DNA from: an uncultured Clostridia bacterium
GTDB lineage: Bacteria; Bacillota; Clostridia; TANB77; CAG-508
Reading direction: 5' to 3'
Assembly (NCBI GenBank): GCA_934162365.1
Contig: CAKPIK010000001.1
Location: 310,001-374,000, forward strand
Length of the DNA stretch: 64,000 nt
Positions 36,978-45,515 of this stretch are shown here, piece after piece (position 1 is the first letter of the stretch; each line of letters opens with the position of its first letter). The position numbers and the translations under genes were made by a program. The notes under the pieces were generated by a model. The model was not told the DNA's origin. It saw only the letters and a program-made list of their open reading frames with translations, and did no database searches.

Positions 36978-39030
36978 ATTTTTATTACAAAATTTAGATT
37001 GCGCAAACTGTGCAAAGAAAATTGAAGACAAAATTGCTTCAAAATCAGAATACAAAGAAGTAATAGTTAATTTTTCTACTTTAACTTTATCATTTAAAAC
37101 AGATAAAGAAAAATGTGTAGAAGAAGATATTAAAAAAATAATAAAAGAAATAGAACCAGATACAGTTGTTATATCAAAAGATAAAAAACAAATAGAGCAA
37201 GTTCAAAGGAATAACAAAGATATAATTAGATTATTTGTAGGTTTAGCAATATATGGATTAAGTGTATTATTAAAGCAACAAATAATAATAAGCTATATTC
37301 TATTGGTAATTTCAGCAATAACACTTTTATATAGAACAGCAATAAAAGCATACAAACAATTAAAAGGAAAAATATTAGATGAAAATACCTTAATAATTGT
37401 ATCTGTAATTGGTGCTTGCCTAGTTGGAAAAACTATGGAAGGAATCATGGTTATAACTTTATATGAAATAGGAAAAATTCTAGAAGCAAGAGCTGTAAAC
37501 AAAACAAGAAAATCAATTTCAAGTTTGATGGATATAAAACCTGAGTACGCAAACTTAAAAATAAGTGAAGAAATAAAACAAGTTAGTCCAGAAGAGGTAA
37601 AAATAGGAGATTTAATAGTTATTAAAACTGGAGAAAAAATCCCATTAGACGGAGAAATAATATCTGGAAATGCTAAGATAAATAATTCAGCTTTAACTGG
37701 TGAAAGTAGATTAATAGATTCAATGGTAGGAGATAAAGTATTATCAGGAGGAATTGTTTCAGAAGGATTAATAGAAATAAAAGTTGAGAAAACTTACGAA
37801 AATAGTACAGTAGCTCAAATTTTAAATTTAGTAGAAAATGCAACAGATAAAAAAGCAAAAACAGAAACAACAGTAAGTAAATTAGCTAAAATTTATACAC
37901 CAGTAGTATTCGTTTTAGCAATACTTGTAGCAGTATTTATGCCATTAGTTATACAAAATGTAACATATTCAGATAGTATATATAAAGCACTAACATTCTT
38001 GGTAATATCTTGCCCATGTTCAATAGCAATATCTGTACCACTTAGCTATTTTAGTGGAATTGGAAAAGCATCTAAAAGAGGAATATTAGTAAAAGGCAGT
38101 GACTATTTAGATGGATTTAAAGATATTGGAGAAGTGATATTTGATAAAACAGGAACAATTACAACAGGTAACTTTAATGTAAGTAAAATTCAAACTTTTG
38201 ATGATGAATATTCAGAAAATGATGTTTTAGAATTATTTGCAATTGGAGAAAGTTTTTCAAATCACCCAATAGCAAAATCTATAATAAATAAATTTGAAAA
38301 AGAAATAGATGCTAGTAAAGTTAAAGAATATAAAGAAATTTCTGGAAAAGGAATTGAGTACCAAATAGATGGTAAAAAAATAAAAATAGGAAATAAAAAT
38401 TTCGCAGGAGAACAAACAATAAAAGAAGACAAAACAGGTACAAACTTATACTTAAATGTAGACGGAAAAACAGTTGGTAGTATAATTCTATCAGACGAAA
38501 TAAAACCAGATGCAAAAGCAGCAATAGAAAGATTAAACAAATTAGGAATAATCACAAAAATGTTTACAGGTGATTCAAAAGAAATTGCTTTAGAAATTGC
38601 AAAACAAGTTGGAATATCAAAAGTAGAATATGAAATGCTTCCACAAGATAAATACTCAAAATTAGAAGAAGAAATAAATGGTAATAAAACAAACAAAAAA
38701 ATATCATTTGTTGGAGATGGAATAAATGACAGCCCAGTTTTAGCAAGAGCAGACATAGGAATATCAATGGGAGGAATAGGATCAAGTTCTGCAATAGAAG
38801 CATCAGATGTGGTAATAATGACAGATGAATTATTAAAAATAACAGAAGGAATACAAATTTCTAAAAAAACAAATAGAATAATAAAGCAAAACTTAATATT
38901 TGCAATTGGAGTAAAAATACTTGTTTTATTATTAAGCATTCTAGGAATAGCAACAATGTGGCAAGCAGTATTTGCAGACGTTGGTACAACATTAATCACA
39001 ATATTAAATACAATTAGAATATTAAAATAG
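36964..39030 (+). CDS. Heavy-metal P1B-type ATPase (Zn/Cd/Pb exporter)
   Basis: Membrane pump exporting soft divalent metals. The approximately 688-residue protein has an N-terminal HMA domain with DCANCAKK, then the six or more transmembrane helices of P1B pumps. The metal motif is CPC (VISCPCSIA), with TGES, the phosphorylation site DKTGTIT, HP (SNHPIA) and GDGINDSP. CPC plus the CadC-like repressor points to Zn/Cd/Pb rather than Cu. The start is TTG 36964, eleven bases after AAGAAAGG; GTG 36955 is an alternative only two bases from it. Either start overlaps the repressor gene. Confidence 0.92.
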   Translation: MKSYKFLLQNLDCANCAKKIEDKIASKSEYKEVIVNFSTLTLSFKTDKEKCVEEDIKKIIKEIEPDTVVISKDKKQIEQVQRNNKDIIRLFVGLAIYGLSVLLKQQIIISYILLVISAITLLYRTAIKAYKQLKGKILDENTLIIVSVIGACLVGKTMEGIMVITLYEIGKILEARAVNKTRKSISSLMDIKPEYANLKISEEIKQVSPEEVKIGDLIVIKTGEKIPLDGEIISGNAKINNSALTGESRLIDSMVGDKVLSGGIVSEGLIEIKVEKTYENSTVAQILNLVENATDKKAKTETTVSKLAKIYTPVVFVLAILVAVFMPLVIQNVTYSDSIYKALTFLVISCPCSIAISVPLSYFSGIGKASKRGILVKGSDYLDGFKDIGEVIFDKTGTITTGNFNVSKIQTFDDEYSENDVLELFAIGESFSNHPIAKSIINKFEKEIDASKVKEYKEISGKGIEYQIDGKKIKIGNKNFAGEQTIKEDKTGTNLYLNVDGKTVGSIILSDEIKPDAKAAIERLNKLGIITKMFTGDSKEIALEIAKQVGISKVEYEMLPQDKYSKLEEEINGNKTNKKISFVGDGINDSPVLARADIGISMGGIGSSSAIEASDVVIMTDELLKITEGIQISKKTNRIIKQNLIFAIGVKILVLLLSILGIATMWQAVFADVGTTLITILNTIRILK

Positions 39031-39046
39031 AACTATGAAAAACTAT

Positions 39047-39083
39047 GGGGAACCAAAAAGGGTCAGACCACTTTTGGTTCCCC
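39047..39083. repeat. Dispersed palindromic repeat, copy 2
   Basis: Near-perfect hairpin: GGGGAACCAAAA (39047-39058), core AGGGTCAGACCAC, then TTTTGGTTCCCC (39072-39083). It lies between convergent genes and may also end transcription. Confidence 0.8.
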
Positions 39084-39090
39084 ATATAAA

Positions 39091-39681
39091 TTATAAAATA
39101 TATCTTCGATTTTTTCTTATTACTTTGTCATTTTCTTTAAATTCCGGATATGCTTGTTTATATATGCTAAAGTAACCTCCATCCTCGCCTTTTAAATATA
39201 TTTTGTCATTCTCTATTTTATCAACTATATATTTACATCCTTCTTCCTGATTTAAGTTAAAATATAATTCCTCTAGCTTATTCATTGCTGTTTTGTTTTT
39301 TATGGTTATTTCTTTATTATATATTTCACAATTTTTACCCTTTAATATTACATTTGTTCCTAAATCTATATTATAAAATGATTTCTCAGATGTTCCATAT
39401 ATATTCTCAAATATTTTATTATTTTTTAAATACTCAAAATCTTTTTGAGATTTTGCAATAAATATATCAAATTCATCTCCATTTGATATATTTACTAAAG
39501 TAAGTCTTTCATTTTTTCTATCTTTTACAACACATATACTTTCATCTTTACCTATATTATTCCTTATTGGATTATTATTTTTTATAAATTCTTCTAATTG
39601 ATCTATAAAAGTTTCCATTTCTTTTTCTCTTGAAGGTTGGTTTTCTTTATTTAAATCATTTTGTAATTTTTCTAGTTCCAT
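39091..39681 (-). CDS. Hypothetical protein downstream of the nuclease gene
   Basis: A 196-residue cytosolic protein without a signal peptide. The N-terminal region is helical and charged (about 1-45). A middle part follows (FDIFIAKSQKDFEYLKNNKIFENIYG). The C-terminal 45 residues (YIVDKIENDKIYLKGEDGGYF...NDKVIRK) are like the short DUF3006-type beta domain. AAGGAGAATTA precedes ATG 39681. It is 14 bases from the nuclease gene, so it could be an immunity or accessory protein for it. That role is inferred only from position. Confidence 0.55.
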   Translation of the reverse strand: MELEKLQNDLNKENQPSREKEMETFIDQLEEFIKNNNPIRNNIGKDESICVVKDRKNERLTLVNISNGDEFDIFIAKSQKDFEYLKNNKIFENIYGTSEKSFYNIDLGTNVILKGKNCEIYNKEITIKNKTAMNKLEELYFNLNQEEGCKYIVDKIENDKIYLKGEDGGYFSIYKQAYPEFKENDKVIRKNRRYIL

Positions 39682-39695
39682 TAATTCTCCTTTTA

Positions 39696-40433
39696 TTAAT
39701 TATTCTTTAATGAACTTTCACCTGTTTTATAGTTTATTTCTATTCCTGGTTGAACATTATACACATATACGTTAAAACATATTCCATTGCCATTATCTTC
39801 TATAGATTTGGCTTCAATATTTACCCCACTTGCTACTAAATTTTCATCTTTAAATATCGGAGTTACTCTATAAAGCACATGATTTTTAGTTGTTCGGATA
39901 TAATCTGCTACTTGATTTTCAAATGGCAACATTCCTTCCACATTTAAGTATCTAGTGCCAGTTATTAAATTTTCTTTATTTGCATTTTCAGCTGTAAGTT
40001 GATAACCTATTAAATGACATCTGTTATATAGATACTTTCCATCTACAATATCATATTTTACACTTTTCCATCCACTTGGTTTTACATTGCTTATTGATTC
40101 TCTTTCTTTAGTCGGCATTGTATCTATGCCAACTTTAGCAAAGGCTTTTGTACATCTTCCTAAATAATCTAAATCTCCATATTGTTCAACTGGATTAATA
40201 TTTTCATCTTCTTTTGTAAAAAGAGGCTCATTATTATTTATAATAATATATGGTTTATTAGAATATTCAGGAATACTTGATAAATCAAATGAAACTTGTG
40301 ATATCTCATTATTGGAATTTGTTTGTTGTACTTGAGTGTTAGTAAAATAATAAGTAATAATACTAAATATTAATAAAATTAAGATATATATAATTCTTCT
40401 TTCAATATTTTTTATACTTTTCCTTCGTGCCAT
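39696..40433 (-). CDS. Membrane-anchored DNA/RNA non-specific endonuclease
   Basis: A 245-residue protein with a basic N-terminus, one membrane helix (about 13-30) and an extracellular beta-beta-alpha-metal nuclease domain like streptococcal EndA. The catalytic region is NRCHLIGYQL, where the usual DRGH is NRCH with the catalytic His kept. It continues with NLITGTRYLNVEGMLPFENQ, including the metal-binding Asn. It could take part in DNA uptake or degrade external DNA. ATG 40433 is chosen for the AGAGAGG spacing; 40448 is possible. With the next gene it forms a minus-strand pair between two copies of the palindromic repeat. Confidence 0.82.
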   Translation of the reverse strand: MARRKSIKNIERRIIYILILLIFSIITYYFTNTQVQQTNSNNEISQVSFDLSSIPEYSNKPYIIINNNEPLFTKEDENINPVEQYGDLDYLGRCTKAFAKVGIDTMPTKERESISNVKPSGWKSVKYDIVDGKYLYNRCHLIGYQLTAENANKENLITGTRYLNVEGMLPFENQVADYIRTTKNHVLYRVTPIFKDENLVASGVNIEAKSIEDNGNGICFNVYVYNVQPGIEINYKTGESSLKNN

Positions 40434-40514
40434 TTCTGCCTCTCTCATACATTTAATTTATAATTATTATACAAATTTTATATTAATTGTCAAGGTTTAT
40501 ATGTTTATAATTTT

Positions 40515-40555
40515 AGGGGGGACCCAAAGGGGGTCTGACCATTTTTGGTTCCCCT
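40515..40555. repeat. Dispersed palindromic repeat, copy 3
   Basis: Begins AGGGGGGACCCAAAGGGGGT (40515), core GGTCTGACC, ends TTTTTGGTTCCCCT (40555). Related to copy 2 with a slightly changed left arm. Confidence 0.75.
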
Positions 40556-40571
40556 AACAATTTATTTAATC

Positions 40572-40599
40572 TTGACAAGAGAATTTATTTTGATATAAT
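40572..40599 (+). promoter_or_regulatory. Promoter of the rubrerythrin gene
   Basis: TTGACA at 40572-40577, 16-bp spacer, TATAAT at 40594-40599. No PerR-box-like palindrome was evident by eye. Confidence 0.65.
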
Positions 40600-40634
40600 A
40601 ATGATGCTAAATAGAAAATATAGGAGGTAATATA

Positions 40635-41174
40635 ATGGAATTAAAAGGAACAAAAACAGAGAAAAATCTAATGGATGCTTTTGCAGGTGAATCTCAAGCT
40701 AGAAATAAATATACATATTTTGCAAGCAAAGCAAAAAAAGAAGGTTATGAACAAATTGCTGCAATTTTTCAAGAAACAGCAGACAATGAAAAAGAACATG
40801 CAAAAATGTGGTTTAAATTATTAAATGGAGGACAAGTTCCAAGCACAGTAGAAAATTTAAAAGCAGCAGCCGAAGGAGAAAACTTTGAATGGACAGATAT
40901 GTATGATAGAATGGCCAAAGAAGCTAAAGAAGAAGGATTTGATCATATAGCATATTTATTTACAGAAGTTGCAAAAATAGAAAAAGAACATGAAGCAAGA
41001 TATAAAAAATTATTAGAAAACGTTGAAGGAGACTTAGTATTTTCTAAAGACGGAGATAGAATTTGGAAATGTAGAAATTGTGGACATATAGTAATAGGAA
41101 AATCAGCTCCAGAAGTATGCCCAGTTTGTAACCACCCAAAAGCATATTTTGAAATAAAAGCAGAAAATTATTAA
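40635..41174 (+). CDS. Rubrerythrin
   Basis: A 179-residue non-haem iron peroxidase that detoxifies H2O2 in anaerobes. The N-terminal four-helix diiron domain has the expected glutamates (GESQARNKY, ETADNEKEHAK, EVAKIEKEHEARY). The C-terminal rubredoxin-like domain has CRNCGH and CPVCNHPKAYF. AGGAGGT precedes ATG 40635. It is monocistronic with a consensus promoter and terminator. Its presence supports an anaerobic lifestyle. Confidence 0.95.
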   Translation: MELKGTKTEKNLMDAFAGESQARNKYTYFASKAKKEGYEQIAAIFQETADNEKEHAKMWFKLLNGGQVPSTVENLKAAAEGENFEWTDMYDRMAKEAKEEGFDHIAYLFTEVAKIEKEHEARYKKLLENVEGDLVFSKDGDRIWKCRNCGHIVIGKSAPEVCPVCNHPKAYFEIKAENY

Positions 41175-41190
41175 AAAATAAAAACATACT

Positions 41191-41221
41191 AAAAAAGTGA
41201 AACTATGTTTCACTTTTTTAT
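41191..41221 (+). terminator. Terminator after the rubrerythrin gene
   Basis: Perfect arms AAAAAAGTGAAAC (41191-41203) and GTTTCACTTTTTT (41207-41219). Confidence 0.85.
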
Positions 41222-41289
41222 TTATTTTTTCATAAATAAAAAGTACAAGCATATTATTTATTATACTAAAAACAAAAGGAGAGTAAAAT

Positions 41290-43950
41290 ATGTGGAGTAC
41301 TTTAGATGTTAAAAATGTACAAAGAAAACTTAAGACAAGTATAAATGTTGGATTAACAGAGGAAGAAGCAGAAAATAGAAAGAAACAATATGGAGAAAAT
41401 AAACTAGATGAAGGAAAAAAAGAGAGTTTATTTATAAAATTTATAAAACAATTTAATGATTTTATGATTATTACTCTACTTATTGCTTCTGGAATTTCTG
41501 CAAGCATATCATATATTCAAAAAACAAATGATTACATAGATTCAATAATAATAGTGGCAATTGTTGTACTAAATGCAACTGTTGGAGTTATACAGGAAAG
41601 TAAAGCAGAAAAATCAATAGAAGCACTAAATAAACTTACTGCTCCTAAAGCCAAGGTTAAAAGAGATAATATATTAAAAACAATAGATAGCAAAGAATTG
41701 GTACCAGGAGATATTATTGTAATAGAAACAGGAGACTATATACCAGCAGATTGTAGATTAATTAATTCATATAATTTAAAAGTAGAAGAGTCTGCATTAA
41801 CAGGAGAAAATCTGCCAGTATTAAAAAAGGCTGATTGTATTGTAAGTGAAAAGGCAGCAGTAGGAGATATGCAAAACCTAGTTTTTGCAACAACAATGGT
41901 AGTAAATGGACATGCAGAAGCAATTGTAACAGAAACTGGTATGAATACAAAAGTTGGAAAAATTGCTGGAATGATAATAAAAGATGAGGCCCCAGAAACA
42001 CCACTTCAAAAAAGATTAGGTGATGTTGGTAAAAAACTTGGAATTGTAGCTTTATTAATTTGTGTATTGATATTTTTTATAGGGTTAATAAAGAAAATAC
42101 CAGTAATGGAAATATTTATGACTTCTGTTGGATTGGCCGTTGCAGCAATACCAGAAGGCTTACCAGCTGTTGTAACAATAATGCTATCTATAGGCGTTAC
42201 AAAAATGGCTAAAAAGAATAGCATAATTAGAAAATTACCAGCAGTTGAAACCTTGGGAAGTAGTAATGTTATATGCTCAGATAAAACAGGAACCTTAACT
42301 CAAAATAAAATGAAGGTAATGGAAATAATAGGTTTAGATCAAAATCCATTTAGAAAAAAAGAGATATTAGAAATGGCGTGTATGTGCACAGATTGTAATA
42401 TAAATTATTCTACTAAAGAGGTAGATGGAGAAGCAACAGAAAAATCAATTGTAGAAGCAGCTTTGGATGTTGGAATAGATAAAAATGAATTATATAGTAA
42501 AATGCAAAGAGTAAATGATATTCCATTTGATTCAGATAGAAAAATGATGTCAACAATACATCAAGTTGGGAATAAATATAGAGTTATAACTAAAGGTGCG
42601 CCAGAAATATTAATAAAAAAATGTAATAGATATTTAGAAAATACTAGAGAAGAACATTTAAATAGTGAAAATATAAGAAAAATAAATAAAATTAATGAAC
42701 AAATGGCAGATAAAGCATTAAGAGTTATAGCTGTTGGGTATAAGGATTTAGATGAATTACCATTAGATGTAAATACAAGTTTAGAAGAAAACTTAACATT
42801 TTGCGGTTTAATAGGAATGATAGATCCGCCGAGAGAAGGTGTAAAAGAGGCTATAAATATTTGCAAACATGCTGGCATAAAAACTGTTATGATAACAGGT
42901 GATCATATATTAACAGCAAAAGCAATTGCAAAAGATCTAGGAATATTAAGAGTTGGGGATTTAGCAATTACAGGTCAACAGCTTGATGAAATACCAAATG
43001 AAGACTTTGAAAAAAATATAATGAAATATTCTGTATTTGCAAGAGTATCACCAGAACATAAAGTGAAAATAGTAAAGGCATTTAGAAAAAATGGAAATGT
43101 TGTTGCAATGACTGGTGACGGAGTAAATGATGCACCTGCTCTAAAAAATGCCGATATAGGGATTGCAATGGGAAAAACAGGCACAGATGTTGCAAAAAAT
43201 GCATCAGATATGATTTTGTCAGATGATAACTTTGTAACAATAGTTGAAGCTGTAAAAGAGGGAAGACATATTTATGATAATATAAAGAAAGCTGTGCATT
43301 TTTTGCTTGCAACTAATATAGGAGAAATTGTTGCTATATTTGTTGGGTTACTTATAGGTTTAGATACACCACTTTTAGCAATACAACTATTATGGATAAA
43401 TTTAGTAACAGACTCTTTGCCAGCAATAGCTTTAGGACTAGAACCAATAGATAAAAATATAATGAATAAAAAACCTAAAAAATCAAATGAAAGTATTTTT
43501 GCAGGTGGACTATGGGGAAGCATTTTTGTAGAGGGAATGATGATAGGAATATTAACATTGTTTGCTTTTGCAATAGGAAATAATAAATATGGAATTGAAG
43601 TTGGAAGAACTATGGCATTCTTTACGCTAAGTGCATTAGAATTAGTTCATAGTATTAATGTTAGAAGTGAAGAATCAATTTTTAGAATAGGAATTTTTAG
43701 TAATATATATTTAGTAGGAGCATTTATTATAGGAATAATGTTACAGTTTTTAGTAATAGCAATACCAAGCCTAGCAAAAATTTTTGAATCAGTGCCATTA
43801 AATTTAACTCAATGGATATATGTAGCAGTAATTTCTATTTTACCATTGATATTAATTGAACTTCAAAAAAGAATAAATGAGTTTAAATTTGGAAAAGTAG
43901 TATATTCTCCGAAAGAAATAATAATAAAAAAGCAAAAGAGTGCAAATTAA
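41290..43950 (+). CDS. Calcium-translocating P-type ATPase (P2A, SERCA/PMR1-like)
   Basis: An 886-residue cation pump. It has the N-terminal cation-ATPase domain (LTEEEAENRKKQYGENKL), the actuator TGE (SALTGENLPV), the M4 metal motif AAIPEGLPAVVTIMLSIG, the phosphorylation site CSDKTGTLTQNKM, the KGAPE nucleotide-binding motif, MTGDGVNDAPALK, and the M5/M6 residues NIGEIVAIFVG and LWINLVTDSLPAIALG. These carry the Asn and Asp of a Ca2+ site. It should export Ca2+ (or Mn2+). It is monocistronic, with AAAGGAG upstream and a terminator downstream. Confidence 0.93.
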   Translation: MWSTLDVKNVQRKLKTSINVGLTEEEAENRKKQYGENKLDEGKKESLFIKFIKQFNDFMIITLLIASGISASISYIQKTNDYIDSIIIVAIVVLNATVGVIQESKAEKSIEALNKLTAPKAKVKRDNILKTIDSKELVPGDIIVIETGDYIPADCRLINSYNLKVEESALTGENLPVLKKADCIVSEKAAVGDMQNLVFATTMVVNGHAEAIVTETGMNTKVGKIAGMIIKDEAPETPLQKRLGDVGKKLGIVALLICVLIFFIGLIKKIPVMEIFMTSVGLAVAAIPEGLPAVVTIMLSIGVTKMAKKNSIIRKLPAVETLGSSNVICSDKTGTLTQNKMKVMEIIGLDQNPFRKKEILEMACMCTDCNINYSTKEVDGEATEKSIVEAALDVGIDKNELYSKMQRVNDIPFDSDRKMMSTIHQVGNKYRVITKGAPEILIKKCNRYLENTREEHLNSENIRKINKINEQMADKALRVIAVGYKDLDELPLDVNTSLEENLTFCGLIGMIDPPREGVKEAINICKHAGIKTVMITGDHILTAKAIAKDLGILRVGDLAITGQQLDEIPNEDFEKNIMKYSVFARVSPEHKVKIVKAFRKNGNVVAMTGDGVNDAPALKNADIGIAMGKTGTDVAKNASDMILSDDNFVTIVEAVKEGRHIYDNIKKAVHFLLATNIGEIVAIFVGLLIGLDTPLLAIQLLWINLVTDSLPAIALGLEPIDKNIMNKKPKKSNESIFAGGLWGSIFVEGMMIGILTLFAFAIGNNKYGIEVGRTMAFFTLSALELVHSINVRSEESIFRIGIFSNIYLVGAFIIGIMLQFLVIAIPSLAKIFESVPLNLTQWIYVAVISILPLILIELQKRINEFKFGKVVYSPKEIIIKKQKSAN

Positions 43951-43962
43951 TGCACTCTTTTG
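43934..43962 (+). terminator. Terminator overlapping the end of the Ca-ATPase gene
   Basis: Arms AAAAGAGTGCA (43934-43944) and TGCACTCTTTT (43951-43961); the 5' arm lies inside the coding sequence. Confidence 0.75.
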
Positions 43963-44009
43963 TTGCATTTTTTCCATACAAATGATAATATATTTTTGAG
44001 GTGAAAAAA

Positions 44010-45098
44010 ATGTCAAATATTATAGATTATATAAAATGGAGAGGAGATTTAAGTTTTGATCAAGCTCCAATAAATGAAATAGATAATATTATACTTGCAA
44101 GATTCTCATATTTACCTTTTAAATATATTGAATTAAATAATATGGAAACAATAGAAAGTATTTCAAATAAAATGAAAGACTTTGATATAGAAAGATTTTT
44201 ATGGGATGATGATAAAGAATTTATAAAGCTTTTAGGTCAAGTGGATAGATATAAAAACTTAAAAACAACAAATTATATAGAAATATTTGATAAAGCAGCG
44301 GAAAAACAATTTGCAGCAATAACAATATTACTTTCAAATAAGACAAGCTATATATCTTTTCGAGGAACAGATTCATCACTAGTAGGATTGAAAGAAGATT
44401 TAAATATGAGCTTTATGGAAAATGTTCCATCTCAAAAAGAAGCAGTAAATTACTTAAATAATATAGCAAGAAAAAATAAAGATAAATTAATAATAGGTGG
44501 ACACTCAAAAGGGGGAAACCTAGCCGTATATTCTGCAATATTTTGTGAAGATAAAATAAAAAATAGAATTGAAAAGGTTATAAATGCAGATGGTCCAGGC
44601 TTTGATAAAAGTATAATTCAAACAGAAAATTATAGAAAAATCTTAAACAAAATAGAAACATACATTCCTCAATCTTCAATAGTTGGAAGATTACTTGAAC
44701 ATGAAGAAGAATATCAGGTAGTAAAAAGCATTCAAAAAGGAGTAATGCAACATGATATATATTCTTGGCAAGTAGAACCACTAATGCTAGTAAGAATACC
44801 AACATTAACAAATAATAGTGAAATGTTTAATGGAATAGTAAGAGACTGGGTAAAAAATACAACACCAGAACAAAGAAAGAATTTTATAAACTTAATATAT
44901 GACATAATAACAACAACAGATGCAAAAAGTCTAGGTGATTTTTCAAAAAATACTGCAAAAAAAATAGGAATAATATTGAATAGTTACAGGAGTGTAAACG
45001 AAGAAGACAGAAAAGAAATGGAAAGAATGGTAAAATTAATATTAGAGAGTGCAGTAAAGGTAATAAAAGAAAACATCACATCTACACAAGAAAAATAA
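44010..45098 (+). CDS. DUF2974 family alpha/beta-hydrolase-like protein
   Basis: A 362-residue protein of the lipase-like DUF2974 group common in Firmicutes. The N-terminus MSNIIDYIKWRGDLSFDQAP is the family signature. The nucleophile elbow GGHSKGGNLAVYSA (Ser near residue 165) has GxSxG, and the strand SYISFRGTDSSLVGLKEDLNM precedes it. No signal peptide. The substrate is unknown; esterase or lipase activity is inferred. ATG 44010 follows GAGGTGAAA. It lies just upstream of spoIIID and ends ten bases before the spoIIID leader hairpin. Confidence 0.88.
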   Translation: MSNIIDYIKWRGDLSFDQAPINEIDNIILARFSYLPFKYIELNNMETIESISNKMKDFDIERFLWDDDKEFIKLLGQVDRYKNLKTTNYIEIFDKAAEKQFAAITILLSNKTSYISFRGTDSSLVGLKEDLNMSFMENVPSQKEAVNYLNNIARKNKDKLIIGGHSKGGNLAVYSAIFCEDKIKNRIEKVINADGPGFDKSIIQTENYRKILNKIETYIPQSSIVGRLLEHEEEYQVVKSIQKGVMQHDIYSWQVEPLMLVRIPTLTNNSEMFNGIVRDWVKNTTPEQRKNFINLIYDIITTTDAKSLGDFSKNTAKKIGIILNSYRSVNEEDRKEMERMVKLILESAVKVIKENITSTQEK

Positions 45099-45108
45099 CT
45101 CATAATAC

Positions 45109-45161
45109 AACCTTCATACGAATACAATTAAACAAATGTAATCGTATGGAGGTTTTGCTTT
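45109..45161 (+). promoter_or_regulatory. Hairpin sequestering the spoIIID ribosome binding site
   Basis: AACCTTCATACGAATAC (45109-45125) pairs with GTAATCGTATGGAGGTT (45138-45154), 17-nt arms with one mismatch and one G-U. The 3' arm contains the GGAGG that serves ATG 45162. It may also act as a weak terminator of the DUF2974 gene. Confidence 0.65.
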
Positions 45162-45401
45162 ATGACCAAAGTTTCAATAGAAGAACGTGCAATAGAGCTT
45201 GCACAGTATATAATAGATTCAAAAGATACAGTAAGAGGAGCTGCCAAAAAATATGGAATAAGTAAAAGCACAGTACACACGGATGTAACACTAAAGAACG
45301 GTTTAAAAAATGGACAAGTTATTCCTGAAAGTATTGAAATAAAGAAGGTTTTCCTAGCAGAGAAAAATCCAGTTGTTAGATTAGGATTATTAATTAAATA
45401 A
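45162..45401 (+). CDS. spoIIID: 5' part of spoIIID fused to element sequence (79-aa chimera)
   Basis: SpoIIID is the mother-cell DNA-binding regulator that acts between sigma-E and sigma-K. Residues 1-39 match SpoIIID, including the helix-turn-helix (TVRGAAKKYGISKSTVH). At ACAGTACA (45270-45277) the frame crosses into the element, and the remaining 40 residues (TDVTLKNGLKNGQ...VRLGLLIK) are unrelated. The normal continuation, KDVSERLLKINPALAHDVRI, is encoded at 57313 onward, about 12 kb away. The truncated protein keeps the HTH but lacks the basic C-terminal helix needed for DNA binding in B. subtilis SpoIIID, so it is probably inactive until the element leaves. Confidence 0.93.
   Translation: MTKVSIEERAIELAQYIIDSKDTVRGAAKKYGISKSTVHTDVTLKNGLKNGQVIPESIEIKKVFLAEKNPVVRLGLLIK
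45270..45277 (+). other. attL core of the spoIIID element
   Basis: ACAGTACA, identical to 57307-57314. The flanks differ on the element side (CACGGATGTAAC here) and match spoIIID on the left. Confidence 0.85.
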
Positions 45402-45410
45402 AATATAAAA

Positions 45411-45444
45411 TTTGGTGTCTACTCTTTGAGTGGACATTTTTTGT
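45411..45444 (+). terminator. Terminator after the chimeric spoIIID 5' part
   Basis: TGTCTACTC pairs with GAGTGGACA (about 45416-45436) and is followed by TTTTTTG; it lies just inside the left end of the element. Confidence 0.75.
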
Positions 45445-45458
45445 GAAAAAGCATATAT

Positions 45459-45486
45459 TGAAAATTTTGTCAAAATATGATATAAA
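45459..45486 (+). promoter_or_regulatory. Promoter of the DUF262-HEPN pair
   Basis: TTGAAA at 45459-45464, 16-bp spacer, TATAAA at 45481-45486. Confidence 0.5.
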
Positions 45487-45515
45487 TAGTGTAAATAAAA
45501 GATTGGAGAATAAAA

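Noticed and set aside
39047..39083. Repeat copy 2 considered only as a rho-independent terminator
   Set aside because: No U-run follows on either strand, and related copies occur at two other places.
39047..40555. The nuclease cassette considered as an insertion sequence
   Set aside because: Neither gene encodes a transposase and no target-site duplication could be identified next to the palindromes.
41290..41330. Mg2+ or Ca2+ riboswitch before the P-type ATPase
   Set aside because: Only about 70 bases separate the rubrerythrin terminator from the start codon, too little for a known riboswitch, and no stem was seen.
45162..45401. The 79-aa gene considered as a complete, short SpoIIID-like paralogue
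   Set aside because: Similarity to SpoIIID stops exactly at the 8-bp sequence repeated at 57307, where the missing C-terminal half continues in frame.
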